From: Vanilla planifolia
Taxonomy: Eukaryota > Streptophyta > Magnoliopsida > Asparagales > Orchidaceae
Length of the DNA: 64,000 nt
Direction: 5' to 3'
Assembly: GCA_023846275.1 (NCBI GenBank)
Contig: CM043865.1
Coordinates: forward strand, 31,043,912 to 31,107,911
Below, piece after piece: positions 14,287-28,245 of this stretch (the stretch's first letter is position 1; every line of letters starts with the position of its first letter). A program made the position numbers and the translations under genes. The notes under the pieces are model-generated. The model had not been told where the DNA came from and did not search any database. It saw nothing but the letters and a program-made list of their open reading frames with translations.

Positions 14287-17200
14287 TCAAGTTAGAAGAT
14301 TTTCCAATAAGTCTGAAATGTATTCATATGCCACAAATGTGACAGCACCAGCTGGAGCAGATTTTATCACAGATGGGTAGATGCCCTTGTACAAACCAGC
14401 CCAACCTTCCTTCCTTAGAATCTTCTCAAGGGCATCGTACATGTTCTTGTATGTTCTGTTCTCAACTCTTGCTCCATATTTGGGATGCCTCTGTAATCCT
14501 TCAATCTATGGTATGTTAAGAAAGACATTCCTCATGCTCAGCACAAAAGGATCGTCGTAAATTGAAATGCAATTTTGAAAACAAGGGTTGGGTTTCCTAC
14601 CTGAAATCTCTTCTTTACAACATCAAGAGGATGGCAAATTGCTTTCGAACATGTTCCGGCAGCAAATCCGGCTAAAAAGAGTTGAAAACTTGAGAGAGAA
14701 TCGTCGTGGTTGAAGGCACTAACACTGGAATATCTCAGCCTATTCCACGACTGCAAAATGAAATTTTTTCGTTGGGAAAGAAATAATAATCCAACATAAG
14801 CTTTTAAAACTTGCGGACATAAGAGTGATCATCAACATCCTCTGAATAGAGACATTTACTTTAGCGATACAAAAGGTAATAATCTCCATTGAAGTTTTAT
14901 TTACATTTACTTATGGATGTTATTACCAATTCATTAAAGATTGTCTACCATTGTGCATGCATATGCACGTGTTACCGTGTGTAGATAAGATTAGAAGGAC
15001 TGGAAAAGAAACAACAGACAGACTAGGTTTATGGATCATGGCAAACACACAGGCATATACGTATATAAAGACTAAATCTTTCTCTCATTTCTATCCCATT
15101 TTCTCTCCATTTTTTCTCCATATAATGTTCGATACTTAAACCCTTACTCATCTTCATCTTTGTGACCCCCAAATTGAATGAGTAATCCAAACCACCATCG
15201 GGGTAGCCTCCAGTGGCCGCCATTGTTTATGTTGATCACCTCCAAGTCCAACCCATCACCACCTCATAAACTCAAAACACATTCCCCCATGTTCAACTGT
15301 CACTTGGAAGAAGATGATAAGGGGAGGAGAAAATCCTAGTGCCAAAAGAAAGAAAAAAATAAAGGGATGGGCTCTTTAACAAATTTCATAGATCGGCCAA
15401 GCAAAGACATAACATGGCCCAAGCCTCTCTTTCCTAAGACAAAAACATTAAACACCCTAAAAATTTGTCATATCAATCCACTTAGCCCTCTCTTGATCGA
15501 GTAACGCTAGCACTAAATATACATCTTAACTAATCTGACTAATCCAAGTTCAATCCCTACAAATAAAATAATTTAACCTTAAGTTGATAAAAAATCTCAT
15601 CAGACCAAATTAGATCAAAGCCTAAGTCAACCAATTTGAGCCTAATGGAACTAAATTATTTAATTTAAGTGAAACTTGAAACAAATTGAACCATTTGAGC
15701 AACAATGCTTAGTTAAACCCATATTAGACTAAAACAAATCCTGATGAGCCAAGTTGAGCAATCAAGATAAAATTAAAAAGCATTTAGCCCAAAATAATAA
15801 TTTAAAAAAATTTACCCAATTGGCTAAAAGTAAGCCTAAATTGGATGCAAACAAAGCCGTTTAAGCCAATTTCATTTATTAAACCCAATGTCAATCCAAA
15901 TTGAGCCAAGCACAACGAATATTATCAAGTTACCTAATTTGTGTCAATTGGAGTTTTGAATTAAGCTAGCCCAAATTCAACTGATCTCCATCCAAATATC
16001 ATTCCCAACGACTTTTGCAGCAAGCAATTGGTAAGACTATCTAAGTAGGAATGATAAATGTTTCCAATTTTCATAAAAAATTGCAATTTAATTGCCTTTT
16101 TGGGATCCATGGAGATCTTTGGATAGGAAGATAAAACTTGAACAATTAAATTTTCCAAGTTATTGCCTTGAGATGTATGTGTGGGGATGAATGTCAATTC
16201 ATACAACTAGATTTTGACCCAAAAAAAATCCACCTAGCTTTGGCTAACTACAACAAATTTTTTGCACATCGACAACTCTCTTTTTTGATTTTTATAAACA
16301 TCAATCTTAGCCAAAATGCGACCAGATTATTGCCAAATTTGAAGGAATAAAAGATAATAAAATAATAATAATATAATCATAAATATCAAAAGATACTGAA
16401 AAATAGAAAATGTCCAAAATATTTTTTAAAACTAAGTTAATGTTGTTGGACCACTTTGAGCTCTCCAAAATCACCAATATGTCACCAAAAAGTTAAAACT
16501 ACCGAGAAAACTTAAAAGAAGCTAATAAAAAACCAATTTGAACCAAAGCAATGCCAAAACATTCCAAGTTTGACCCAAGTGGCCTACGGGTGACATTTTG
16601 GACTCTATGACTCCTTCAAATTATAAAAATGCCCTAGGTACTAAATGGGAAAAATACGCATGGGTGTCAAAAATACCCTACAGGCTTCTTAAACAACCTG
16701 GGCATAAAGTAGCTTGCAACACTTTTTGAGCAATAGACCTCACCAAATCTATCGAAACAAAGAAAGAAATGGTCAAAATGCCAACAAAAATTTAACAAAA
16801 TTTTAACAATTCTTCAAAATTAGTCAAAGGATAATGTGAATGTGATTACACATCTCAAAAGCCTCCATTATCTCCAAAATGGCTACAGCATTTCTAGATG
16901 ATAAAACTTACAAAATAGCATAATACAAAGCTTTGCAAAAATTTCCAAAAAATTTCATAAATGCCCAAAAAACCATATTAAATTTGGCATACCCATTTTG
17001 GACATCTCTATATTCAACAAATTTGCGAACCCTTCGTGATTAAAATGACCAAATTGGTCATTGGTACTATCATGAAAAGCATTCTCGAAGCTTCCCAAAT
17101 CATGCTAAAATTCATATTAAGCTTGATGAATGTATCTTGTAAGATTTGTTTTCTCACAAAACCACCAAAAATTACAAATGACCTATTAACAAAGCCCACT

Positions 17201-20200
17201 TGTAAGCAACAAAATTCATAATGTCTTAGTCAGCTTCCCATGTAAAAAAATGTTCAGCCGGCTCTCTTGTGCTCTCAAAACATCTCAATAGGCTTTCTTA
17301 AACTATGAAATGCTTTAGTTGGATCCCATCACAGTTGCTCCAAATGGCTCTCTTATGCTCTCAAAATATCTCAATTTGCTCTCTTAACATCAAATGCTTT
17401 AGTTGGCTCCTCAAACTTGTTTGAATGTCACTTCCCCTTCCCACTTAAACAATCCTAAAATGATTTCAGTAATTTTTAGATCTATGTTGTCTTATAAAGC
17501 CACCAAAAATTACAAATGTCTCCTTAACAAAAATGCTTATAGGCATCAAAACAAATACCGTAATTGGGTCCCCAAATTCACAAATGCCCTAGTTGGCTCT
17601 CCTAAACTATTAAATACCTTAATTGGCGCCTCAAACTTGCCAAATGCCACCTCCTCCCACCATTTAAATAGCTCTAACATGATTAAGATATCCTTGAGGT
17701 CCATCTAAATGATCCACATCACTTTGTTCCAACTCTAATATGAGACATATTCCCAACTAAATAAAAGACATTCAAATTGGATAGAATCCATAAAATTATT
17801 AATAAGATAAGGAATACGTTCCAAATACAAATTTAAATCAAATTGAGCAATATCATTTTAAACTATCATTAAGGGAGAAAACATATTCTTCAATCACATA
17901 TTTCAATCAAATCAAGTAAAATCTCATAAAATGACTAACCACAAAAGAAAAATACACCTAAACTACATAATGAAGCTAAATTGGAAGAAATTTCATTGAA
18001 CTACTAATCGAAGAAAAAATATATACTCGAACCACATAATTAGGTCAAATCAAACAAAATCCCATGGAATTAACAGATGGGGAAAGAACATATATACAAA
18101 CCATACATGCAAATTAAGTCACATATAATCCAACAAAATTGCCAAGCATGAAGGGAACATATGCCAAAACAATGAATGCAAATAAGATTGGTGCCCCCAA
18201 AACCACAAATTAGGAGGGCTTACACACCAAAACTATATATGCAAATCAAATTGATAAAATTCCATAAAAACCAACTCCATATCTCTAAAAGAAATCTTCA
18301 ACTTACTTGATCATAATGGTTAGTTCTTGGTTTTTTTTCCTTCCTTAAGATAACCTATGGGTTTTAAATGGCATTGATGGTCCTCCTTATATTTATGGCA
18401 AACAATGTTTCAGGTTTATTTCACTATCTTATTGAAGATTCTCCAAAGAAAAATAGTATGTTTGACCTTCAAATTCTTAGCCAAGATTCCCTTGAACAAT
18501 CTTTAAGATTTCTTTACAAAGTAAAGTTGCCTAGAGTTTCTTCTTATCACAAAATTTCACTATATCAATTCATGACCCGAAGCTTTTCCTACTAGTCTAG
18601 TAAAGATCGTGATAAGGCATGAGATTTGCTACAATCTAGCTCAAGAATTAAATAAATTATATAAAATTCTAAATGCATCATTGAAAATACTACTTGTCAT
18701 TAATACCATGGGTGTGTTGCCAAAATAACCCATCCAACACAAGTACAATGCATACCTATGCTAGACATTGGTAATCATCAATCTTGTTTTCAGTTAACCT
18801 CTTAAAACTAATCAACTTAAATCTCATGTTAAAAATTGATCAAATCCACACTAAATCAACCAAGAAGAAGAAACATATAGCTCCAAACAAAAGACTTCTT
18901 CTTGTAACCAAAAGACAATAAGTAAAGCTAAATAGTCTTGAAACCACGATGTCTTGACCAGGTTTGTTCTTCAAATCCAAACAATTCTCCCTTGATGGTA
19001 ATTCAAAAGGTCATACACCCAGTGAATGTCATTAAATCACAACAAAAAGTTAATATAGGTGGATAGAACTCAGAAATTTGAGAAATTCTAATATGTTATA
19101 CCCTATCAATGCAACAAATTTCAACCCATCAAGACCTAAATTTAGATATAAGAAAAGCATCAAATCAAATGATGCTTTTTTGAACATCACTGACTTGCAA
19201 GGTACATGCTTATAAGCATTAACATTAACAAAGATATTCAACAAGAGAAATGTTAAGTTAGATAATGCACAAATGGATATGGTGATAAACAAGTATTGCG
19301 AATTTTAAAAGAATAAACAACTCCACCACACTACATTAATGCTTCTACATTCATGAATTAGGGGACCATCATTATCTCATATTTGTTAAGGAATTCAAAT
19401 TACAAAACTCTTTAATGGAGCTTGATAGATGCTTATGGTCACCAAACCATGTATGAAAGAAAGATTGCCAAAGTGAAGGCAAATATAGAGGGGAGGTAAG
19501 CAATGATGGCTTTGTGGGGCATGATAAAGAAGCATCAATGGCAGTAGAAAACAATGACAGGCAACTATGCACAGTAGAACAGCTCAAAGAACCTAGTTGC
19601 AACTTATTTGAAATTAAATCACAAAGTTGCAATTCTCATGTTATGGAACTTTTAATATTTTATATGAAATCCCACAATGTTAATACCATAAATGGCCGGC
19701 CAAGAAGCTTTTATGAAAATTAAAAACCTTTTAACTAATTTAAACACAAGAAGAACTCAAGAATTTGAACAAAAATTAAGGAACTATATGCAATTTACTC
19801 TTTAATTTCATTAACATAATAGTCAATGAGAGAATCATCTATCAACTAACAGTAAGAAAAAAAAACTAAAACCACAACATTAAAGGTAGAGAGCATATAA
19901 AAAATTAAGAATACTCAAAATATTTAAGGAGCGTAAGAGCTCAAAAATTACCATAATCCAACGCTTAAATGTATCATATGTCCCAAATTGTAGGCCAGCA
20001 TATGGAATGATCTCGATAAGTGTTGGGGATAATCCGGCATATAAACCTCGAATACCTCGTGTTTGAACAATGTCAAAGAATGCAGATCTCATATTGGGGT
20101 ATATCTACAACATAATCAAACATTCATAACAGATTCATTTGATAAAATCATATGCTCAAAGTTTTGCACTAGAAGTATAATATAAAAAACTATTTTCTAT

Positions 20201-23200
20201 TTTTTATTTTCTCTTTCAATGCTTTCACAACCATGAAATTCTACATAAGGAAAAAAAATATGAAGTGCCTTGAGTATGGATTTTTTTTTAACACATGTGA
20301 ACGACAAAACATGCTGTCACAACTAAACTTTGCAATATAGATAACAGAATACAAAGCATGATAGATACGAACCTTTGGTTCACCCTGTGATGCTAAAACA
20401 GTTCGTAGAAGATCAAATGGATAAGATCCAATTGTCGCAGCACAACCTGCTAATGCTCCACTTACATAAGACAAATAAGGACTTAACCGCAAATGTTCCT
20501 CTGAAAATGGGTCATAAGAACACTTTGTTATTAAAGGAAATAACAGATGGTTGTTTCATTTCATGAAGAACTTATTCAAAGAACACGGAAGTACAAGTCA
20601 AGTACATTGTGAAGTTTCAAGAAAATGATTATATTAAACAGTTGATGAATAATCCCATATCATTTACTAGGCCTATGCAAAGAAAATGCTTTAAAAAACC
20701 TTTTCTCTTATATATATAGTGAGAGAAAGAAAGATAGATACATATGTACGCATGTGTAAATACATCCGCATAATCATATAGATTCAATTTCTTAAAACTT
20801 TCACCTAGCACACCTATAGAAAACCTTGCTTCAATAATTATAATGTTACTATTTATTTAATTGAAAGACAAAAAAAACAGTTCAATGCAAGGGGAAAACT
20901 AAAATGTCACAACCTTTCACCCACAAATTAATGTACCAAATTGAGAGAAGTAAGTGCATTGGCAATGCTAGTCAAAGTCAATTGCCATGAAGAAGAATAT
21001 TGCAGTTTTTACAGTATTTTCAAGGTTAGCAATTAGCTTCAAGAGATCAAATTTTTATACACCTTTGAATTTAGCAATTAGCTTTATTTTTAATGACTCC
21101 AAAGTCCACTTTTTCGTTTATTCTAAACTGCACAGGGTACTAATTTTCAAAGTTTAGAGTCTCAGCTTAACATCTTATACTCGTGAAATACCCTCATTGG
21201 ATCATGCTGTATATTCACAGAACAGCCTGTTCATCAATGATACCCTAGCCTTTCAACATAAGTGATAGAAACTTCAGTTGTAATTAACATAATATATAAT
21301 CAACCACTAACAAGAGAACTTTGTTATGTTGCATCCTAGTGAAAGAGAATTTTTTTTTGTACATTTGTCTAATCCTAAGATCTAGATTTGATTACTAAGT
21401 CATAATTTAGGATGTCAATTCAATATCACTACTACATGAAATTTCCTTAAGCTGAGAAGATGAAACTCATCACCCGATGGACTCATGACAAATAGTCATG
21501 ACAAACTTAGGCCTTGCTTTCACCCTCTAGGAATGACAACTTGCTAAGGGGATTGGCCTTAACCGAATGGGAATAATAATCATACCCTTACCTTTCCTTA
21601 CATCTACTTTTTCTTTAGTTTCTTTAATGTTCATATGGATTCCATAAAAGCTCCCAAAACAACAGGAAGTAAATTTTTCCTGTATGAATCTTTTTGGTGT
21701 CAGATTTAAGAACTTTACAGGAATTATTTACAATTTTCTAAGTCAAGAATCAAAATAATTGTCCATCGTTATCCAAATTATTGCCACAAGAAAAACTAGA
21801 AGCATAAGCTTATCATAGATTATTAATAATCATGCTAAGTTGATGGAGAAGCTTGTTTATTGTTAATCAATTATGATGCATTTCAAAAAAAAGTAAAATC
21901 TGATTAACAAAATGTTACATCATCATCCCCAGTTAGTTATCTGCCAACCTGAGCCTTCCAAAAGCATTTGATCAACACATTAACTGTGATACAAGAGCCT
22001 GATATAATTACATTGGCAAATAAGTCTCAGAAATTTGCAAATCTCAGCAAATAAAGTCAACATTTATCAAATCAGCCATTTTCCAAGAATCAAATGACTG
22101 GCAAGTTCATCGTGTTAGAATGAGTGAGCTACAAAAGGGGAGTAAATTGTGAATTTTAGAAAAACTCTTAACTGATTTTGACATTGTTGTTGATATACAA
22201 ATAAAAAAAATACTTAAAAGTAAAAACACATTATTTTTAACTAGCTAATCAAAACTAAGGTCTACATCCACCTCTAATCAAATGACTAAACTTATATTAA
22301 ACAATCTACACTCTTTTTCCAAAAAAACCGTTTGGGATAAACTGTACACACGATATCCACAAAGAGATCTATATATTGCTTAGAGGAATCACAAAAACAA
22401 TGATTGTCATGAGTCAAATACAAGTGAAGACTAGAACTCAGCACTTGTACAAGCAATTCTTACAATAAACCCATAACTAATCATTTATAACATAGGTGGC
22501 ACAGCTAAAGTATGAGTGCAAAAAGATGTTACCAAGATGTATGCAAAGAAATGGTGAGAATGTGGATTGAATTATCAAGGGAAACAAAATTCTTTGCTCT
22601 CACATGCAATGCACAAATAGAAATGTTGCAATTTGTTACTGTTCAATTGAAGTGGTAGACTATTAAAAAGGTGTAGCAATTTGCATTAGCTTTCTCTTAA
22701 GTGTCTTTTCATCCTTTTATGCTTCCTAATAATATAAGCAAATATTTAAGAAACCCATAATGGCTAAACTTAAGTTTTCAATGATATTAACGTCATTATG
22801 TTTCACGAGCTATGATCATACATGGATAACTTGACTATTGTACCAAGGTGATACAGAGAAATAAGTGATCACCTAGGCAATCCACCTACCCTACTAGCTT
22901 ATCAAGCCAACATAAAAGGTATTCTACAAGTACGATGTAGCACATCCTATTGCACAGTCAAGTTTAAGACAAATATTTAATTCTAATGCTTTCACATTTT
23001 AGGTTCACTATAAGAGTATGATAAACATACCGCATCTAAATGACAAAGCTTAAAATTAAGACAAATATCAATTCTTTTGGGTTTTAGGTTCTTCGTAAGA
23101 GTACGTTAAACTTATCATATGTGTACAAAGCTTTCTATCTTTATTAATATACTATACTCATATAAATCGAACACGTATAACAAAATCATTTATGTATGAT

Positions 23201-26200
23201 AACCTTTAGTTAATTTTTTGCCTGATTCAGTCTAAGTATTCCATATGGAGAATAGATTGTACAAGAATGATAAACTATATCGTCTTGTACGATGTACATA
23301 ATTTTGTAAGACAATAAATTGAAAATAATCTTGTACAAATCTAATAACGAATATCACCACATTATATCTCAATTATCTCTCAAGTAAATCATGGTCGTAC
23401 CAATACAATGGTTGTCAATATTCAACATTTATACAACACTTTGCATGATTTTTAACTCCTTTTCAAATACAATTCTTATTACTTCCTACAAAGTTTAAGC
23501 TATAAAATACTTTAAATTTTAACATATTTTAATTGAAAGACACACCAAAGACTCATGGATGAGAAATGCCAGTAATGCTTGCATAAGTAAATTAAATAAT
23601 TTTGATGTATACATTCCTAGATGCCACATGGCTTTGAGTGAAAGGTTTTGATAATCTAATTGTTAAAGTAGTAGATAATAAGATCTAGATGATAAGCACT
23701 CCACTAGATGTTGAGAATATGGCTCCAAGATGTAAAAATTGAGCCATTATTCCTTAAGCAATGTCGCCAATAATCTTGTGAAGCATTCTTCTTGCATGCG
23801 AATTGCTATTATCTTCTTGAGTTTTCATCTGTGCATCAAATCTCACACATCATATCAATTCTCAAATACTTGATTTTGCTATCATCAAACCAATCAAGCA
23901 TAGTATCAACACTTTGTTGATCACATAATAAAATTGAGAAAAAATTGTTCAGAATGGTGTCCCATAAAAGAAGGATAATTATGATCTTTTGTAATTTTGC
24001 AAAAATCTTCAAACAAATCTAGAGATAATTCTTTTGAAAAGATCGTGCATTGATTTGAATGTTTCATGTTGTTTGAGATACTATAAACTATATACATCAA
24101 AATTTTTTGGTGGTTCAACTCCAAACAACAATCCTATGTCAACACCCAATTGTTGAGAATGGCATATTGGTTCTCTAGAAATAACCTTGTTATAATATTA
24201 ATTATTGTGAATAGTGTTTACATTAGAGGGTTGAATTGTGATCTATAATTTTGTAGAAGTCTTAACACAAGTTCAGAGATAATTCTTTTGAAAATCTCTT
24301 GATTAGATTTAAAAACCCTTGGTTGTGGTAGATGTAAAATAAATACACAAATATTTTTAGATAGTTTGGCTCCAAACAATAGGCTTGCACCCACCACTAA
24401 TCATGAAAAAATAGAGTTAAAAAATCAAAACATCTTTAGTAAAACTAGGTAGACAAAATTTTCATAAATGATTACCATGAATCACAATCACTGACTTAGA
24501 AGCACGTACACAAGCTGATCATCATGGATCAAATCACCAACCAAAAAGAATCTACATAATCTAATCACCATGAATAAAAAAAAACTAAGAAATAAGATAG
24601 AAAAAGAGAATAAGTTCAATTAAAAATTTTTATAACTAAGAATTTAACCTAAGAGACACTAAAATGTTATCAATCAATTAAGATAATGTTACCAATTAGT
24701 GTGTAGAAGTAGCTTCTCTTTAGTGATTGTGATCTAAAAAACTAGAAACAATGCATCCTTACAATAAGGGGTCCAATATCAACAAGACATGATTCCACTT
24801 TTCATAAAAGAAAAAAAGAATCCAATCCCCAAATGGGGACTAGGTTGCTACATCGAGTGAGGCAAGGTGGATTTTCCATAGACACATCGAACAATCCAAC
24901 CTTGAATTTCTCAAATCATTCATCCGATAAAATTTTGTTTTTTATCATTTAATCAAATTAGGTCAGTAAGCAGTTTGATCAGAATTTGACTAATTATCAA
25001 ACGTTAAATGAACGGTCTGATACCCATCTAATAGTAAATTGACTTCAAGACACATCAAGTAATTAATGAATCCTTCATCAGATGGTCTGATCATACCAAA
25101 TGCAACATTGAATGAACGTTGGATAGTCCAATGAACATTCTACACAAATCCCAACTTAAGGTTCCTTAATCTCTATCTTATCGAATCAAAGATCAAATGG
25201 TTCGATATCTATTTGTTAAAACATATGAATGTATTAAAGCTTGAGCTATACTTTGCTGGAAAACATATTTATCATGTGAAAATCTTTTTATCAAGTTTGT
25301 TATGATCCTAGACACTTAAAATATCACCCTTGAATGTCTTGCCAATTTTTCTCGGGTCAAAATCAGAATTTTATCATCTGGTTAATAATCTTGTCACTCT
25401 CAAGCTTTCTTACAATTGAGCTTTCAGTCATAGATGTATGCACTAGTTGTTATTTAAGCAATAGTTACGTCACCCACAAACACAATTCCAACTTATCCTA
25501 GAGTCAAAATCTGTATACCTACTTACAAGAAAGTAATATATCATAAAGAATACTATTTTTCTATCATTAAACCAACCACACTAGGTCCATGTGTTCAGTA
25601 AAAATGTCAATGGACTACAATATGCTGATATAATAAGTTGCAGCTTCATTTAATCAAAGTGAATCAACTAATAATTAAAAGACACAAGTATTCACCAGTA
25701 GGATGATAAATATTTTCATAACAATTTTCATGATAAGAAATTTTACTGCATCAATTGGAAAGGAAAACACTTGACATGGCTTATGTCATATTGACTAATT
25801 GGTAAATAATTCTAATATGCCAAAAAGATTGGCTAAAAGAACAATGAAAGTCAGAAAAGGTGTTGTTAGCAGGGGTAATAACCTGTCTTGGACGAACCAG
25901 AGGCAAATGTTTTTAGCTTATGCAGAACTGTGAACTGTATGGCTGTGTAAGGCATATACATAAACAGAGCAGGAACATTTCCTTTCCAAAAACCCTACCT
26001 CCAAAAGAAAGATGAAAGCGGTTTATAATTAGCCTCTTAAAAGAATTATGCAAACAAAAGCAGGACAATTATAGAACGCACCAAAGAGACGTGAAAATAT
26101 GAGAACAGCATGCCTTGGACACAAACAAATAGATTACATATAATAACTAAATAAAGGTGTTCTATGCCCAAGACAACCAGGTGCCTCTGCTTGGCCAAAT

Positions 26201-28245
26201 TGTCCAAGTAAACAAGTTGAATAGAATACATCACCCAGTTTAAGATTTTTGCAGCATCTTGAGTTTGATGCTTGAAGCCAATACTTTTTCAGATAAAGGG
26301 AAACAGAAAGTTAACATGGAATGAAGAGAAAAAGGCAGCAATGTTATCAACTGGAAGATGCATGAGAACAAAATGGACATGATACTAATAAGAGTGTAAG
26401 GGTATTAACTTTTTAATCGTAGGTCAATATAACTAATAAAATGAGCCAAGAATATGCTGTTTTTTTAGTAACTGATGAGTGGTAATGCCTATGAATGGAT
26501 AAGCACGATCCCACACATTAAAATCAAACATAATAAAAAATATTAAGGTCCTTGTCAAACTTGAATTATCTGAATACAAATAAAATTGTTTCCAGGGGAC
26601 ACATACTTCTGTATTCCTTTGACCCATAGAAAATCATGATTGGCAAATGACAACACAACTTTTTAAACAAAAAAAAAATAATGCTATGAGTTTCCAATAA
26701 TGATGCTGGAAATTGGAAAACTTAGATTGTTGTCTTCTATGTATGCCATAACATTTTATACCCTTCTAAAGTAGAGAAGCAAAGGTATTGTGATACTCAC
26801 TAGTAAGCCTTCCTCATGAAAAATGTCTTTAGTTGCTTGCAAGATTCCAGTATATTTCGAAGGGTTATATAGATCCCGTTGAAGTAATGCCCATGAAGAT
26901 GTTGGCTCTAACTGTACCTATCATAGCAATAATGGATTTATCTTCAGTATCCAAGACAAAATGGAGCTAAAAGAAAATAATGAATATGAATTGAAAAAAA
27001 TATTACATATGGACCATATAGATAAAGTCCTATTTACAATCACCAATAAACTCCACATGAACATAACGAAAAACAGTCATTTGTCTAACAACATTGCTAG
27101 GGTCTCAATGTTTGAATTAAAAATCTTAACAAAAACAATTTCAATAAGATCAAAAAACCTTTACTATAACACAAGAATAGCTTCAAATGAAAAGTAAACA
27201 GCACATTGATTGTTGCTCAAAAAGTTAAGATTAATAGAACTTTTTAATATTTGCTCCATGTCTTTTAGAAAAATGATGATTAGTCTTGTTTATTGTATCT
27301 CATTTAGAAGGATATAATTATAATAGATACCTATTAAAGGGATTTCTTAGCAATGACAGAAGAATGAGTTTCATCTGTCTCTCTGCATTCTTGAATTAGT
27401 TCCACAAAGCAATGAACACTTCTTAGGAAAACTATGCAAAAACATCACACATGATTTCATAATTAATTATAAGTTCAAAAAAAATTTCCTAGTAGCTCAT
27501 CTAGAATTATAACTGCTATCCCTCCTAAGTATATCAACAAATTTTTGCCTCATTAGACCAATAATTTCATTTCATCCACCTTTCTTATGTAAAGTAACCA
27601 ATATCAATAAAAGATTGGCTACATGTGAACTAAAAAATGCCATGCAGATGGACATCTGACTATAAGGAAGCGAAAAAAAAAAAAAAAATCAACTTTTTGT
27701 TTAGGAAGGCATATTGGGAGAAAACATCTGAATCTTTTTAATCTCAAAAGAGTATACACGTGTAGAGAACAGACTTGAACCACATTCATTTCTGAGTTAT
27801 AATAATCAAATTAATGCGTCATTTAAATTTGAGTAACATGACTTTTGCCACAGTTACAAATTTATATTAAATAGGAACTCAAATTCATAATTCATAAAAA
27901 GTAAGAATCCTAAAGTACAAGTATTATGTAGAATATAGTCAGCATGGCCCCAACAAAAATGAAAGAACAAATAATAAGTAAATCGTATTTAATCAAAAAC
28001 TACAACACCAAATAACAATAAAACACCATTTGAAGGTAAGACATGCCAATAAATTCAAAACTAAATTCATACAATTGTAAAGCTACCAATTTCTCGGATT
28101 GGAAAAGAACGGATGAAAAGAGACGAACCTGAAAACGAATTTTGATGACGTCAAGAGGAGAGGTCACCGTCCGAGAGATTGCACCGGATATGGCACCAGC
28201 CATGGCATCTATCAACGCGCGATTAAGCTGCCCTGGCTCCTCCAT
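14287..28245 (-). CDS. TPC1: Mitochondrial thiamine pyrophosphate carrier (SLC25A19-like)
   Basis: Seven exons (28129-28245, 26801-26911, 25883-25994, 20373-20500, 19952-20104, 14601-14750, 14287-14505) encode 329 residues and end in TGA. The start at 28245 is the first in-frame ATG. The protein has the threefold mitochondrial carrier repeat. Its signature P-x-[DE]-x-x-[KR] motifs read PLDVIK (residue 30), PFDLLR (141) and PLDVVK (248). Linkers such as [36 protein letters not shown] and [21 protein letters not shown] match plant thiamine pyrophosphate carriers of the inner mitochondrial membrane, which import ThDP for matrix dehydrogenases. Length is normal for the family and all three repeats are intact, so the gene looks functional. 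Introns of 5382 and 5201 bases stretch it to 14 kb. Another SLC25 substrate cannot be excluded, but the similarity to the TPC group is strong. Confidence 0.92.
17160..17710. repeat. Degenerate tandem repeat cluster
   Basis: The block starting ggctctcttgtgctctcaaa at 17260 recurs at 17346, an 86-base offset, ending both times in aaatgctttagttgg. The word ccaccaaaaattacaaatg occurs near 17162 and 17501, and the phrase cctcaaacttg recurs near 17408 and 17627. Copies differ by substitutions and indels, so the array is old. Confidence 0.6.
17743..18275. repeat. Degenerate tandem array, about 69-bp period, eight units
   Basis: Units start near 17743, 17813, 17881, 17952, 18019, 18088, 17743+414 (18157) and 18222. 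Most begin with catat- or tacac-like bases, continue through a caaaccacata / gcaaatcaaat-like middle to an aaaatcccataaaatt-like segment, and end in a purine-rich ggaagaa-like stretch. The spacing of 65-71 bases is regular although individual units are strongly diverged. Confidence 0.6.
22960..23134. repeat. Tandem duplication, two units of about 90 bp
   Basis: The word taagacaaatat at 22965 recurs at 23057. Both copies continue through a ttttaggttc segment and a taagagta[tc]g segment and end in acaaagct. The offset is 92 bases. Confidence 0.65.
23980..24420. repeat. Degenerate direct repeat, two copies about 250 bp apart
   Basis: Both copies share agagataattcttttgaaaa (near 24020 and 24270), followed by a ggtt[ct]/gtttggctccaaacaa-like segment and a ccacccaa/cacccac-like segment. 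These phrases resemble plant LTR termini, but no complete element is evident. Confidence 0.5.

Larger units (their letters stand above)
14751..19951 (-). other. Carrier intron 5 (5.2 kb), rich in decayed tandem repeats
   Basis: It lies between the exons ending in FKRWIM and starting with SWNRLR. From about 15.5 to 18.3 kb it is dominated by repetitive DNA: recurring ccaatttgagcc-like words, 86-bp duplicated blocks and an array of about 69-bp period (listed separately). A short frame at 18368-18595 has no recognisable homology. Confidence 0.7.
20501..25882 (-). other. Carrier intron 3 (5.4 kb)
   Basis: AT-rich and without recognisable coding sequence. It contains at least two degenerate tandem duplications (22960-23134 and 23980-24420). 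Phrases resembling LTR-retrotransposon ends, such as tgttagaatgagtgag at 22112, occur, but I could not define a complete element. Confidence 0.65.

Noticed and set aside
18368-18595. 75-codon frame in carrier intron 5
   Set aside because: No homology, located within repetitive intron DNA, and compositionally like its surroundings.
22112-25882. Possible full LTR retrotransposon starting tgttagaatgag
   Set aside because: I found no matching second LTR, target duplication, primer-binding site or reverse-transcriptase-like frame.
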